A stretch of 64,000 bases of DNA, from positions 1 to 64,000 of the forward strand of contig NZ_JABXKQ010000116.1 of assembly GCF_017114945.1 (NCBI RefSeq), written 5' to 3'. The position numbers were made by a program, and so were the translations under genes. The notes beneath the pieces are model-generated. The model did not search any database and was not told where the DNA came from. It saw nothing but the letters and a program-made list of their open reading frames with translations. This document shows, in pieces, positions 6,858 to 15,283 of this stretch; the first letter of the stretch is position 1; every line of letters begins with the position of its first letter. The stretch is from Nostoc sp. JL34 (GTDB lineage Bacteria; Cyanobacteriota; Cyanobacteriia; Cyanobacteriales; Nostocaceae).

Positions 6858-9008
6858 TTAATTCAGGAAATTTGGTGTACCAATATCACCATTTTTACCA
6901 ACAGGAGGAATTTCTAGTAAGCTATCTGTAGCTTTACCAGTGCCATCATTGACAACGTAGTTAGAGTTACCCGGATGTCCATTAGGGACAAACAATTGTG
7001 GGTGGTCAAAGGGCGCTTTCTGATACCGAACTCGCTCATCAGTCAGCCCTTTTAAAAAGGCGACCAATTCCTGTTTTTCTTCTGGTGACAGATTTAGCGG
7101 CGGAAGTGCCCCAAAATCACCACCCCGATTGTAAAAATCAATCACTTGCTCTAGAGTCACCTGACCTCCATTGTGGAAGTAGGGAGCAGTGAGTTCCACA
7201 TTACGAAGTCCAGGTGCTTTGAAGGCTCCGTCTACAAACACAGTTTCGCTAGAATTCAACGGTGGAGTGAGGATTGGGGGGTTTTCGCCGAGAAGAAGCT
7301 GAAATTTGCCCAACTGAGCCAATCGTACCTCTGAAAGCGGATTACCTTGACCGTTACCCTGTAAAGGGTCATGACCACCCAAACCGGGGTCATCTGTGGG
7401 AGGTCTGACACCGATATTGAAGAAACCAGTGTCTTCAGGGGATCTTGGGCCGAACGGCGCACGTTTGATTCGTCCGTCTTTAGCCACACTGCTTACTGAA
7501 GCAGCTGTTAATTCTAATCCACTGTGGCAACCAATACACAGAGCTTTGCCCTCAAACAGTCCTTTCCCTCGTTGCTGCTGTGGGGTTAGGGCGCTGGTGT
7601 TTCCTTCTAAAAAGCGATCGTAGGGTGTATCACTGGCAATGAGCGTAGACTCGTACAACTGAATTGCCAGCCCAAAGAATAGCGAGAAGTTGTACTCTAG
7701 CAATGTATACTCATTAGTCTCCAAGGAGCGATCGGGCTTTTTGACAAAAGTCCGTCTACCTTCAGAGTCAACTTGGATGAGTCGATTAGACTTCCACCAC
7801 TCCGACTTGAAGGCATCTTGAATCATCTGAGTGTAGGTTCTATCTTTAAGTCCAGGTTTAGGCGATCTACTATCTTGACCTAAAACGCTGTCTTGTGGAT
7901 GCACAACCTGTTTACCTAGCGGTCTGAGAGGGAGTAACTTTTTCGCAAGTTTTCGGGGGAGCTTTTTACCCTTACCAACGCTGAGGGATCTTCTGTCAAT
8001 TCGCCCGAATTTATCACCAATTTCTTGAAAAGTACGACCATCTGCCGATGACTCAAAGGAACTGAGTGGCGGCCCAACCGCTTGGGATGCCAAAGATGAA
8101 TTTTTCAGGCTGACTTTCACAAATTCTAGATTATTTGGGGTTGCTGCCTTAACAACAGCAGCGTTAGGATCTCTTAAACCGAAGGGATTCACCCCATTAA
8201 AGACGTTTTGTGCCCTTCCGTCCCAGAAGTTGCGAAAGTTGAATGCTGCATTAATCACGGTTGGGGTGTTGCGCGGCTCGACGCGGCGCACATTTATACC
8301 TCCCACGTTAAACACCGGATCTGGTTCGTTTGTAACTTGGTCTTCTGCATTACCAGGTGTGACATCCACAAACTTCGTATTGAAAATCCCCTGAGAAGAA
8401 CTGACATCGTTACTGTCAGATACAACAGTCGTAGGATCATTTGGGTTTGACAGCTTGTGGAAGGGAAAATCTTCTAGTTTTAGTTGGTAGTTTGGTAGCC
8501 CACCTATATTAAAAACTGTATCTGGATTCTCTGTACCATTAGGGTTAACTCGCAAAAGCCCAGGAGCAATCTGATTTTTGGATCTATTGTCGGCTCCAGC
8601 ATGGAAGTGACAACTAGCACAGGAGGTCTTTCCATCGCTCCCAACCTGCATATCCCAAAAAAGAGTCTTTCCTAACTTGATTGCAGCTGTTTTGTCTTTT
8701 ACGAAGTCCCCAAGATTGTCAGGTTCTGGAACCGATACGCTCCTGAGCGAAACTGGAGGCGGCCCCGCAACCTCTGCCGATACAGTATTTCCAGCTATTA
8801 CTGCTGCCATAATAATTACAGCAATTGTTATAGTTCTGGAAAATCTTGATCTCAGGTAGTTAAGCTTGCCATATCTCAATCTCCACCCTTGCAGTTTTAT
8901 TTTTGTCACCAAAGAGTTAAGCAAAAATCGACCCCTTGAGGTCAGCAGCAAGTAAATTGATAAAGCAGTAGTAAAGACTACTAAGCTGATTATGGGTATA
9001 ATCCCCAT
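6858..9008 (-). CDS. Di-haem cytochrome c peroxidase-like (MauG/CcpA family) protein
   Basis: A 716-residue exported c-type cytochrome. Two haem-binding motifs are clear: C130-A-S-C133-H and C491-I-G-C494-H, the spacing expected for two cytochrome c domains of the CCP/MauG family, which reduce peroxide or oxidise other substrates in the periplasm or thylakoid lumen. There are two N-terminal hydrophobic segments (about 4-22 and 60-75), so it is probably membrane-anchored. Family landmarks such as NTPTVINAAFNFRNFWDGRA and APYFHNGG are present. It is much longer than the roughly 330-residue bacterial CCPs, with long inserts between the haem domains. No redox partner is adjacent; downstream lies the 44-bp palindrome. 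Confidence 0.88.
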   Translation of the reverse strand: MGIIPIISLVVFTTALSIYLLLTSRGRFLLNSLVTKIKLQGWRLRYGKLNYLRSRFSRTITIAVIIMAAVIAGNTVSAEVAGPPPVSLRSVSVPEPDNLGDFVKDKTAAIKLGKTLFWDMQVGSDGKTSCASCHFHAGADNRSKNQIAPGLLRVNPNGTENPDTVFNIGGLPNYQLKLEDFPFHKLSNPNDPTTVVSDSNDVSSSQGIFNTKFVDVTPGNAEDQVTNEPDPVFNVGGINVRRVEPRNTPTVINAAFNFRNFWDGRAQNVFNGVNPFGLRDPNAAVVKAATPNNLEFVKVSLKNSSLASQAVGPPLSSFESSADGRTFQEIGDKFGRIDRRSLSVGKGKKLPRKLAKKLLPLRPLGKQVVHPQDSVLGQDSRSPKPGLKDRTYTQMIQDAFKSEWWKSNRLIQVDSEGRRTFVKKPDRSLETNEYTLLEYNFSLFFGLAIQLYESTLIASDTPYDRFLEGNTSALTPQQQRGKGLFEGKALCIGCHSGLELTAASVSSVAKDGRIKRAPFGPRSPEDTGFFNIGVRPPTDDPGLGGHDPLQGNGQGNPLSEVRLAQLGKFQLLLGENPPILTPPLNSSETVFVDGAFKAPGLRNVELTAPYFHNGGQVTLEQVIDFYNRGGDFGALPPLNLSPEEKQELVAFLKGLTDERVRYQKAPFDHPQLFVPNGHPGNSNYVVNDGTGKATDSLLEIPPVGKNGDIGTPNFLN

Positions 9009-9740
9009 ATTTTTTATGTAAAAAATAACGCCGAAATAAAGTATACATCTACGAGTAAGTTTGAAATTTAATATTCATGTAAAATAATTACGCAATTTAA
9101 AAATTTTCTGTGAACACAAAAAACCTTTTAGAGCTATAAATAAATTGAGCAGGAAAGATAAGCTATTCTATATTGAATTGGCATTATCTAGACTATTAAT
9201 ATATTTTCTCAGCAAGAGATTGATAAAAATTAAATATGCAAATTAAATATGTTTAAACTGATGATCAGCACTCCTTTATGTAGGATATTTAAATGTCACT
9301 ACATCAAAGTTTTAGTCGGTGCCACTTAGGGCTAGCGCTATCAATATTGATAGTCTTATTGTGGGAAGTTTTCTCTATTGCTCTTAACAGTAAATCTACA
9401 AGTAATTGATGTCTATACTGTTATTTGATTTTGCTTTTTGGGACTGTTTGTCTTGGTGATAAACTACTAATAGTTTGATAGTACGTGCTTAATATCCAGA
9501 TTCTTTATATACTTCTTTCACAACTACCTCACTGGGGACTCGCCAACATTAGCCCATCCACCAGATAAACTCCAGCAGCCGTTTTGAGCGATCGCTTGTA
9601 ATTTTTGCGCTATATTTTTCTCATCTAGGGGCTTGGGTATTGAGTATTGGGGTTAGGGAAAAGGTGACAGATGAAAGGAAATTTGCATCCTGTACCCTAT
9701 TCCCTTATTCAGTCCCCAGTCCCCAGTCCCCAATCCCTAC
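9009..9740. other. Intergenic region with one possible small ORF
   Basis: Contains the promoter of the cytochrome gene, the small membrane ORF at 9293-9409 on the opposite strand, a HIP1 site (GCGATCGC, 9588-9595), and a CCCCAGT heptamer tract at 9711-9737 next to the end of pgk. Confidence 0.5.
9293..9409 (+). CDS. Possible 38-residue single-span membrane peptide
   Basis: ATG at 9293, stop at 9407-9409. AGGA sits seven bases before the ATG, a plausible ribosome binding site. The peptide starts MSLHQSFSRCHLG and continues with a hydrophobic run (LALSILIVLLWEVFSIAL) long enough to cross a membrane, then a short polar tail. It does not match the photosystem or cytochrome b6f small subunits that I know. 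Small single-span proteins are common in cyanobacterial thylakoid complexes, but with no recognised homologue this remains a hypothesis. Confidence 0.3.
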   Translation: MSLHQSFSRCHLGLALSILIVLLWEVFSIALNSKSTSN

Positions 9741-10943
9741 TTACGCATCATCTAAAGCTGCGATTCCAGGCAATACCTTGCCTTCGAGTAACTCCAAGCT
9801 AGCGCCGCCGCCAGTGGAGATGTGACTCATTTGATCGGCTAAACCAACCTTTTCCACAGCCGCTACTGAGTCGCCGCCGCCAATGATGGTGGTTGTGCCA
9901 GTTTTGCTAATTTCAGCGAGGGTATGAGCGATCGCTTCTGTACCTACTGCAAACTTATCAAACTCAAATACACCCATTGGCCCGTTCCAAATTACCGTTT
10001 TGGTATCTGCAAGGGCATCTTGGAAAACCTTCACTGAGTCTGGGCCAATATCCAAACCCATCCAACCATCTGGAATATTCTCAATACTAACGGTTTGAGA
10101 ATTGGCATCAGGGGCAAAGTTATCTGCCAATACCACATCTGTGGGCAGCAATAAAGCAACGCCGCGTTCTTTAGCCTTAGCTTCCAAAGACTTCGCTAGT
10201 TCTAGCTTGTCTTCTTCTACCAACGACTTACCGACATTCAAACCACGGGCTTTGTAGAATGTGAAAATCATCCCACCGCCGATGATCAGCTTGTCGCACT
10301 TCTCCAGCAACGTTTCAATCACGCCAATTTTGCTGGAAACTTTGGAACCGCCAATAATGGCCGCCAAAGGACGTTGGGGATTTTCAATGGCGTTTTGCAG
10401 ATATTGCAACTCCTTCTCAACCAAATATCCAGCCACAGAAGGACTGAGGAATTTAGTCACACCTTCAGTAGAAGCATGGGCGCGGTGTGCAGTACCAAAA
10501 GCATCATTTACATAAAAATCAGCATTAGCTGCCAATTTTTTTGCAAATTCTGGGTCGTTTTTCTCTTCTTCTTTGTAAAAACGGACATTTTCTAATAACA
10601 GCACTTGACCATTTTGCAACGCGCCAACTTTAGCTGCAACTTCATCACCAATAGAGTCATCAGTTTTAATGACTTCTTGCCCCAGTAACTCCGAGAGACG
10701 CTTGGCAACGGGAGTTAGGCGTAATTTGTCATCCACACCCTTGGGACGGCCAAAATGGCTTGCGAGAATGACCTTAGCACCCTTCTCCGTTAAATCTCTA
10801 ATGGTTGGCAGAGCGGCGCGAATGCGAGTATCGTCGGTAATGTTGCCTTGATCGTCCACAGGCACGTTAAAGTCAACCCGCACTAAGGCACGTTTTCCTG
10901 AAATATCAGCCGAAGATAAACTTGCTAAACTTTTTTTGGACAC
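9741..10943 (-). CDS. pgk: Phosphoglycerate kinase
   Basis: Catalyses the reversible transfer of phosphate between 1,3-bisphosphoglycerate and ADP in glycolysis, and in the reverse direction in the Calvin cycle. At 400 residues it has normal length. Visible landmarks are the N-terminal [33 protein letters not shown], the nucleotide-binding loop [16 protein letters not shown] and the C-terminal [14 protein letters not shown] followed by [15 protein letters not shown]. The start is a GTG at 10943 with AGGAG eight bases upstream. It is divergent from the universal stress protein gene, with about 90 bp between starts. Confidence 0.98.
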   Translation of the reverse strand: MSKKSLASLSSADISGKRALVRVDFNVPVDDQGNITDDTRIRAALPTIRDLTEKGAKVILASHFGRPKGVDDKLRLTPVAKRLSELLGQEVIKTDDSIGDEVAAKVGALQNGQVLLLENVRFYKEEEKNDPEFAKKLAANADFYVNDAFGTAHRAHASTEGVTKFLSPSVAGYLVEKELQYLQNAIENPQRPLAAIIGGSKVSSKIGVIETLLEKCDKLIIGGGMIFTFYKARGLNVGKSLVEEDKLELAKSLEAKAKERGVALLLPTDVVLADNFAPDANSQTVSIENIPDGWMGLDIGPDSVKVFQDALADTKTVIWNGPMGVFEFDKFAVGTEAIAHTLAEISKTGTTTIIGGGDSVAAVEKVGLADQMSHISTGGGASLELLEGKVLPGIAALDDA

Positions 10944-11032
10944 ACCAAACTCTCCTGATTGCCTTTTTGTTATTGTTTTGAAAGTAGAACCATCCAGATT
11001 TTACCGGAGTCAGGGGTGCCCAGGTGACAGAA

Positions 11033-11440
11033 ATGTTTAAAACAGTACTATTTCCTATTGATCAAAGCCGGGAAACGCGGGAAGCTGCTGACGTAGTGAC
11101 CAACGTAGTCAAAAAGTACGGCAGTCGCTTGGTGCTGCTGTCTGTGGTAGAAGAACCACCTCCAGAAGCGCCTAGTGCCGATCCGATGGTGTCACCAGAG
11201 GTAGTTGCCAAACTCCTGGAAAATGCTCAATCTTTATTTTCTGGGCAAGGAATTCAATCCGAAATCCTGGAGAGGCAAGGCAAACCAGCTTTTACTATCT
11301 GCGATGTCGCTGATGAAATTGGGGCAGATTTAATCATCATGGGCTGTCGGGGGCTAGGCTTGACTGAAGAGGGAGCGGATGATAGTGTGACCACTCGCGT
11401 AATTAACCTTTCCCCTTGCCCAGTGCTGATTGTGCCCTAG
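11033..11440 (+). CDS. Universal stress protein (UspA family)
   Basis: A 135-residue cytoplasmic protein of the Usp fold, of the type that often binds ATP. The N-terminal FKTVLFPIDQSRE carries the conserved acidic residue that contacts the adenine pocket. The C-terminal part IIMGCRGLGLTEE...SVTTRVINLSPCPVLIV contains the G-x2-G-x(9)-G/S-like phosphate-binding region in diverged form. The ATG at 11033 is chosen over an upstream GTG because AGGTGA is well placed before it. Expected role: stress or energy-status response; the exact function cannot be read from sequence. Confidence 0.92.
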   Translation: MFKTVLFPIDQSRETREAADVVTNVVKKYGSRLVLLSVVEEPPPEAPSADPMVSPEVVAKLLENAQSLFSGQGIQSEILERQGKPAFTICDVADEIGADLIIMGCRGLGLTEEGADDSVTTRVINLSPCPVLIVP

Positions 11441-11575
11441 TAGTGGTCAATGCTGAGGAGACAGTGTGTTGCTGAGTACTAAGAAATTTGTAGCGATCGC
11501 CAATAAAAACTTTTGGGGTTGTTGCAACAACGTAACTGGCAAAGGTTGCGCTTTGTAAATAGAAATGACAAACAG

Positions 11576-11612
11576 AAAATTCTGAGCGCCGACTGCCGGC
11601 GCTCAGAATTTT
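11576..11612. terminator. Strong bidirectional-type hairpin between convergent genes
   Basis: Perfect 16-bp arms AAAATTCTGAGCGCCG (11576-11591) and its complement (11597-11612) with a five-base loop. The AAAA and TTTT ends give a T-run on either strand. It lies between the convergent universal stress protein gene and the GDYXXLXY gene, so it can serve both. Confidence 0.85.
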
Positions 11613-11660
11613 GGAGACAAACTTTGCGTGTAAACATGCAATGTTTATTTGTCTAACAGC

Positions 11661-12371
11661 TTAAAAGCGATAGTTGCGATCGCGCACCCACATACTAACT
11701 GGGACTGCTTTCCCTTGTGGATCTACTTTCGCCTTTACCACAATGGGTGGTACTTGTCCTCTGCGGGCCCGTTGGGCTTGCAAGTCGTTCCTAATCTGCT
11801 GGCGTTGGTTTTCTGGGATGTAATATGTTTCCAAGCCGTAGTTGACAGAACCATCCTGATAAACACCTTTTAAGGCTACCTGATTGGCTCTAAGAGTTGT
11901 GGGGCGATCGCTAGTTACTCGTAAGGGTCTCCAAGCTCTAGGAACACCGCGACCAGAGGATAATTGCTCTTGCAAGATTACGTAGATATTGGTTCCTTCT
12001 GGCAATCTTCTGCCACTTCCACGACCTTTGCTGACTAATGTTTGCCAACCAGGTAGTCTGCTCAAATTTGCAGTCCGGGATATGTTGTAATCTAAGTCTA
12101 AGGTGTTACCTTGCAGCACATTGTTAGGGTCTACAGGTACGGTTTGCAAAATCACCGTTTTACCTGTCACATCTGTATAAACCGCTTGGGCTGGTACTGC
12201 CATAATTAGCCCTGTTTGCAGCGCCAGGGGAGCTATTAACCGCCAAAAAGGTAAGGGCTTATTCGATTTTTGTTCAGTAGTAATCAAGTAATCCCGAAAA
12301 GTTACCTTACTGGAGAATTCGGCTTCGGGAGACAAGGGTTTATTTTTAGATTCAGAAGAACTATTAGTCAT
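11661..12371 (-). CDS. GDYXXLXY-domain exported protein
   Basis: A 236-residue protein with one hydrophobic N-terminal segment (LIAPLALQTGLIMAVPAQAV) and a GDYXXLXY-type domain, here reading QGNTLDLDYNIS, followed by the typical VILQE and VALKG strands. Members of this family are usually encoded beside DUF2157 membrane proteins, as here. The ATG at 12371 is chosen because AGGA is placed before it; the frame runs up to a TTG at 12410. The biochemical function is unknown. It is probably co-transcribed with the DUF2157 gene, 130 bp upstream on the same strand. Confidence 0.8.
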   Translation of the reverse strand: MTNSSSESKNKPLSPEAEFSSKVTFRDYLITTEQKSNKPLPFWRLIAPLALQTGLIMAVPAQAVYTDVTGKTVILQTVPVDPNNVLQGNTLDLDYNISRTANLSRLPGWQTLVSKGRGSGRRLPEGTNIYVILQEQLSSGRGVPRAWRPLRVTSDRPTTLRANQVALKGVYQDGSVNYGLETYYIPENQRQQIRNDLQAQRARRGQVPPIVVKAKVDPQGKAVPVSMWVRDRNYRF

Positions 12372-12478
12372 GAGCGTAGTCCTAAAAAGCAGAGGTATTG
12401 AGGAGGTCAAAAGTAACGAGATTAGGACTGACGCAGAGAAACTTTAAAAACTTTGACGCACAGAGATTTTGATGATGA

Positions 12479-12501
12479 GCAGAATTCAGAATTCAGAATT
12501 C
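12479..12501. repeat. AATTCAG heptamer tract
   Basis: About three copies of a heptamer (CAGAATT) between the two genes of the DUF2157/GDYXXLXY pair; STRR type. Confidence 0.75.
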
Positions 12502-12504
12502 ACA

Positions 12505-13923
12505 CTACTTTTTACTTGTAGAGCTACCACCAGGTAAGCGGCGTTCAAACCAGAGCCCAGCGCTAATTAAAGCAGAACCGCACAAGACAAAGACTAGGGA
12601 CTTGAAAAGTAAGTCTGTATCATACTCCTGCACGCGACTGATAATTTGCAGTGTTAATAACAGCATACCGCCCCAAAAGGAACTTCTGTTGCTTAATTTC
12701 AATCCTTCTTGAATTAGTCCCCAGGCTAATGTTGCTAGAAGTACATTGAAAATAAAAATGCCAAGTTCATCGATCCGGCTGATAGTTTGATGCCAAAAAG
12801 GTACTAGAGCAATAAAGACAAGAAATGTACTAATGACAGCAGTTGTGAAAATCACTTCGCGGCGCGGAGGATTATTTCTTTGACGCAGTAGAAACAACCA
12901 TTGCAATACCGCCAAACCGCTGAGAATCCCCAAATCGATGATCGGCAAAGACTCGAATAAGTTTGTCACATTCGTTGGCTGATTATAACCATAATCTGGA
13001 GATTCCCAGACCCAACGAAAAGACAGAACATAAAAGACAACGCCGAAGCTTACCAACGCTAAATTACGAGCCAAAGATTGAAACAATCTGTAATTTATGG
13101 TTGGAAACAGCAAGTCATCATAACTCCAGAATAATGCAGGTGGGAGTGCAAAAGCAAAAGATGCCACCCAAGGGGCTATATCAGCATAATTCAGCAGTGG
13201 CAGGGGATTAAGGTTGGCTTGTAAGGAACTAGCAAAAACAAAGGCTGCTAGACCAAAAATCCAACGCGATCGACAGAAGTAGGCTAAGGGGACAAACACC
13301 AGCCATGCCAACAAAGGCATATGCTGCACTACTAGTCGCGACCAAGTTAACTCACCTGAAGCGTACCACAAGTCTTCTAGTCCAGTCCAGTAGCCGATTT
13401 CCACGAGAACAATTGACAGAATTCCTAAAGAATTTAAGGACAAACTGAAGGCCATCACTACAACACCCAACCCCCAGGCGAGAAACAGTTGGGAAGTTGA
13501 ACCGACAATATTGAACATCTGGGCCATCAGCAGTAAATTTGCACCGAAAATGAAGGCGCTTAAAATTAGCAACCCCTCTCCCAGTAGACGTTTGCTTTTT
13601 TGTGGCTTCTTTCCTTCAGGTGGTCTCCAAGTGTAAAATCCAGTGATTGCGATCGCAAAAAACAAACTCATCATCAGAATAAATTTGACTTCTCGCGATC
13701 CTCCCTGCCAGTTTCCTGCTACAAAGGTAATTATGCCTAAGCATAAAAGGATGCTACCGATAGCGATCGCGATCGCTTTATTGCGATCGCGTGCAGCAGC
13801 TTCCAGGTTTTTAAATTGATAACGTTCTGCTATTTGTTCATACTGCGAAGAACTAATTAATCCTTCATCCCTCCATAGTTGTGCTTCTTTGCGTAATTTT
13901 TCCTGAAAACTATCTAAGAACAT
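12505..13923 (-). CDS. DUF2157 multi-pass membrane protein
   Basis: A membrane protein of 472 residues from the ATG at 13923. An N-terminal cytoplasmic DUF2157 segment (FQEKLRKEAQLWRDEGLISSSQYEQI) is followed by about twelve hydrophobic helices. The function of the family is unknown. The start is supported by GGAGAAGG directly upstream of the ATG; 15 further in-frame codons upstream look non-coding. It precedes the GDYXXLXY gene in the same orientation, the arrangement seen in many bacteria, and both products probably work at the membrane together. The 5' part of the gene contains three HIP1 octamers within 30 bp. Confidence 0.85.
   Translation of the reverse strand: MFLDSFQEKLRKEAQLWRDEGLISSSQYEQIAERYQFKNLEAAARDRNKAIAIAIGSILLCLGIITFVAGNWQGGSREVKFILMMSLFFAIAITGFYTWRPPEGKKPQKSKRLLGEGLLILSAFIFGANLLLMAQMFNIVGSTSQLFLAWGLGVVVMAFSLSLNSLGILSIVLVEIGYWTGLEDLWYASGELTWSRLVVQHMPLLAWLVFVPLAYFCRSRWIFGLAAFVFASSLQANLNPLPLLNYADIAPWVASFAFALPPALFWSYDDLLFPTINYRLFQSLARNLALVSFGVVFYVLSFRWVWESPDYGYNQPTNVTNLFESLPIIDLGILSGLAVLQWLFLLRQRNNPPRREVIFTTAVISTFLVFIALVPFWHQTISRIDELGIFIFNVLLATLAWGLIQEGLKLSNRSSFWGGMLLLTLQIISRVQEYDTDLLFKSLVFVLCGSALISAGLWFERRLPGGSSTSKK
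13763..13790. repeat. Cluster of HIP1 octamers
   Basis: Two overlapping GCGATCGC octamers (13763-13776) and a third at 13783-13790, all inside the DUF2157 gene. HIP1 is the over-represented palindrome of many cyanobacterial genomes. Confidence 0.9.
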
Positions 13924-14133
13924 GACCTTCTCCGGTGCAGTGGGGTAGCTTGGCCATTGCGATCCCAATGGCGGTCATTATATTTTGAGTATGAAGCCAA
14001 AAGCCTTAATTACATTGTTCTTGTGTAACAGTTTTATTTTGATTGTGATACAACCTATAAATTTGTAATTTGTAATTCGTAATTAAGAAACTCAGGTTAC
14101 AGATAATTGAAAATTGGTATTATATTTATTCAC

Positions 14134-15093
14134 ATGGAAAAACCTTCTAATTTATTACTTAAAGTCTCGCGACGTTTGTTCTCTAATCTAGATGAACAAG
14201 AAAAATTTATCGAGGCTTTGATAAATCCTCAGCCTTTTTCGCCCAGTATTCTTTGGTGTCAAGAAAAGTCAGAAACTTTGCCTTTAGCAGTGGAAACACC
14301 AACCTCTTGGCAACCACAATTTATAGACCGCTTATCTTTGGGAGAAAAACCCGGTCAGCATCCCTTACATCAACAAGGATATTTCTATTGTTTAGATTTT
14401 TCTTCAGTCTTTGCAGCTACTACTCTGTTAGCTATTCCTCAGTCAGTGCGTTTAGTTTTTGATATGTGTGCTGCACCAGGAGGTAAAAGTATCTTTGCGT
14501 GGAAAGCTTTACAACCTGACTTACTCATCAGTAATGAAGTAATTGGCAAACGTCTGGGAATGCTAATTTCTAATTTGAAGCGTTGCCAGATTAACCCTAG
14601 TGCAGTCGTTAATAGAGATTCGAGCATATTTGCTCAAATGTTTCCTGGCTTTGGCAATCTAGTAATAGTAGATGCTCCTTGTACTGGACAATCTTTACTT
14701 GCTAAAGGAGAAAAAGCACCCGGATGTTTTCACCCAACTGCTATTAATAAGAGTGCAAATCGGCAAAAGCGCATTATAGCTAACTCTGCTAAAATTGTTT
14801 CATCACAAGGCTATCTTGCTTATATGACTTGCACATATTCACCCGAAGAAAATGAGCAAGTTTGTGAATGGTTTTTGGAACGATTTCCCCAGTTTCAAGC
14901 AATAGAAATTAGTAATTTAGCCAAATATCAATCACATTTAACTACGATGCCTTGTTATCGGATGTTTCCTCAAGATAAGTTAGGTGCTGGTGCATTTACA
15001 GTCCTATTTAAAAATACTAATGAAGATGATCGTCAAGAAGTAAATTTTAATACAATCTCTTCACTGTATATCTACCAAAATCTGAAAAAATAA
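14134..15093 (+). CDS. RsmB/NOP2-family RNA 5-methylcytosine methyltransferase
   Basis: A SAM-dependent RNA (cytosine-5-) methyltransferase of the NOL1/NOP2/Sun family, 319 residues. Motifs: SAM-binding VFDMCAAPGGKS, the VDAPCTGQSLLAKGE motif IV with the Pro-Cys pair, and YMTCTYSPEENEQV with the second conserved Cys of motif VI. The protein is shorter than RsmB (about 430 residues) and lacks the N-terminal NusB-like domain, so it is closer to the short RsmF/Trm4-like cores; its target RNA cannot be read from sequence. The ATG at 14134 is preferred over an upstream TTG at 14107. Confidence 0.88.
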   Translation: MEKPSNLLLKVSRRLFSNLDEQEKFIEALINPQPFSPSILWCQEKSETLPLAVETPTSWQPQFIDRLSLGEKPGQHPLHQQGYFYCLDFSSVFAATTLLAIPQSVRLVFDMCAAPGGKSIFAWKALQPDLLISNEVIGKRLGMLISNLKRCQINPSAVVNRDSSIFAQMFPGFGNLVIVDAPCTGQSLLAKGEKAPGCFHPTAINKSANRQKRIIANSAKIVSSQGYLAYMTCTYSPEENEQVCEWFLERFPQFQAIEISNLAKYQSHLTTMPCYRMFPQDKLGAGAFTVLFKNTNEDDRQEVNFNTISSLYIYQNLKK

Positions 15094-15102
15094 AGTTATA
15101 TC

Positions 15103-15248
15103 AACGTGAGTTCGACAAATCTTATTTGACCTCTCCCCCAGCCCCTCTCCGACACGGAGAGGGGAGCAAAAAGCTTAATTTTTCGTTGCTCTTCACTTTC
15201 CGTTTTGGAGAGGGAGGTTGGGAGGGAGAGGTTCATCGAACTCACGTT
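15103..15248. mobile_element. MITE-like inverted-repeat element
   Basis: Thirteen-base perfect terminal inverted repeats, AACGTGAGTTCGA (15103-15115) and TCGAACTCACGTT (15236-15248), flank about 120 bp rich in CCTCTCC and GGAGAGG that fold back on themselves. There is no coding capacity. It lies between the convergent methyltransferase and NRPS genes, where its hairpins could end transcription. Two other elements with a similar design occur at 48265-48418 and 62391-62527. Confidence 0.8.
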
Positions 15249-15283
15249 AAAAAGGAGTGAATTAGAGCAAGCGTATTGCTCAT

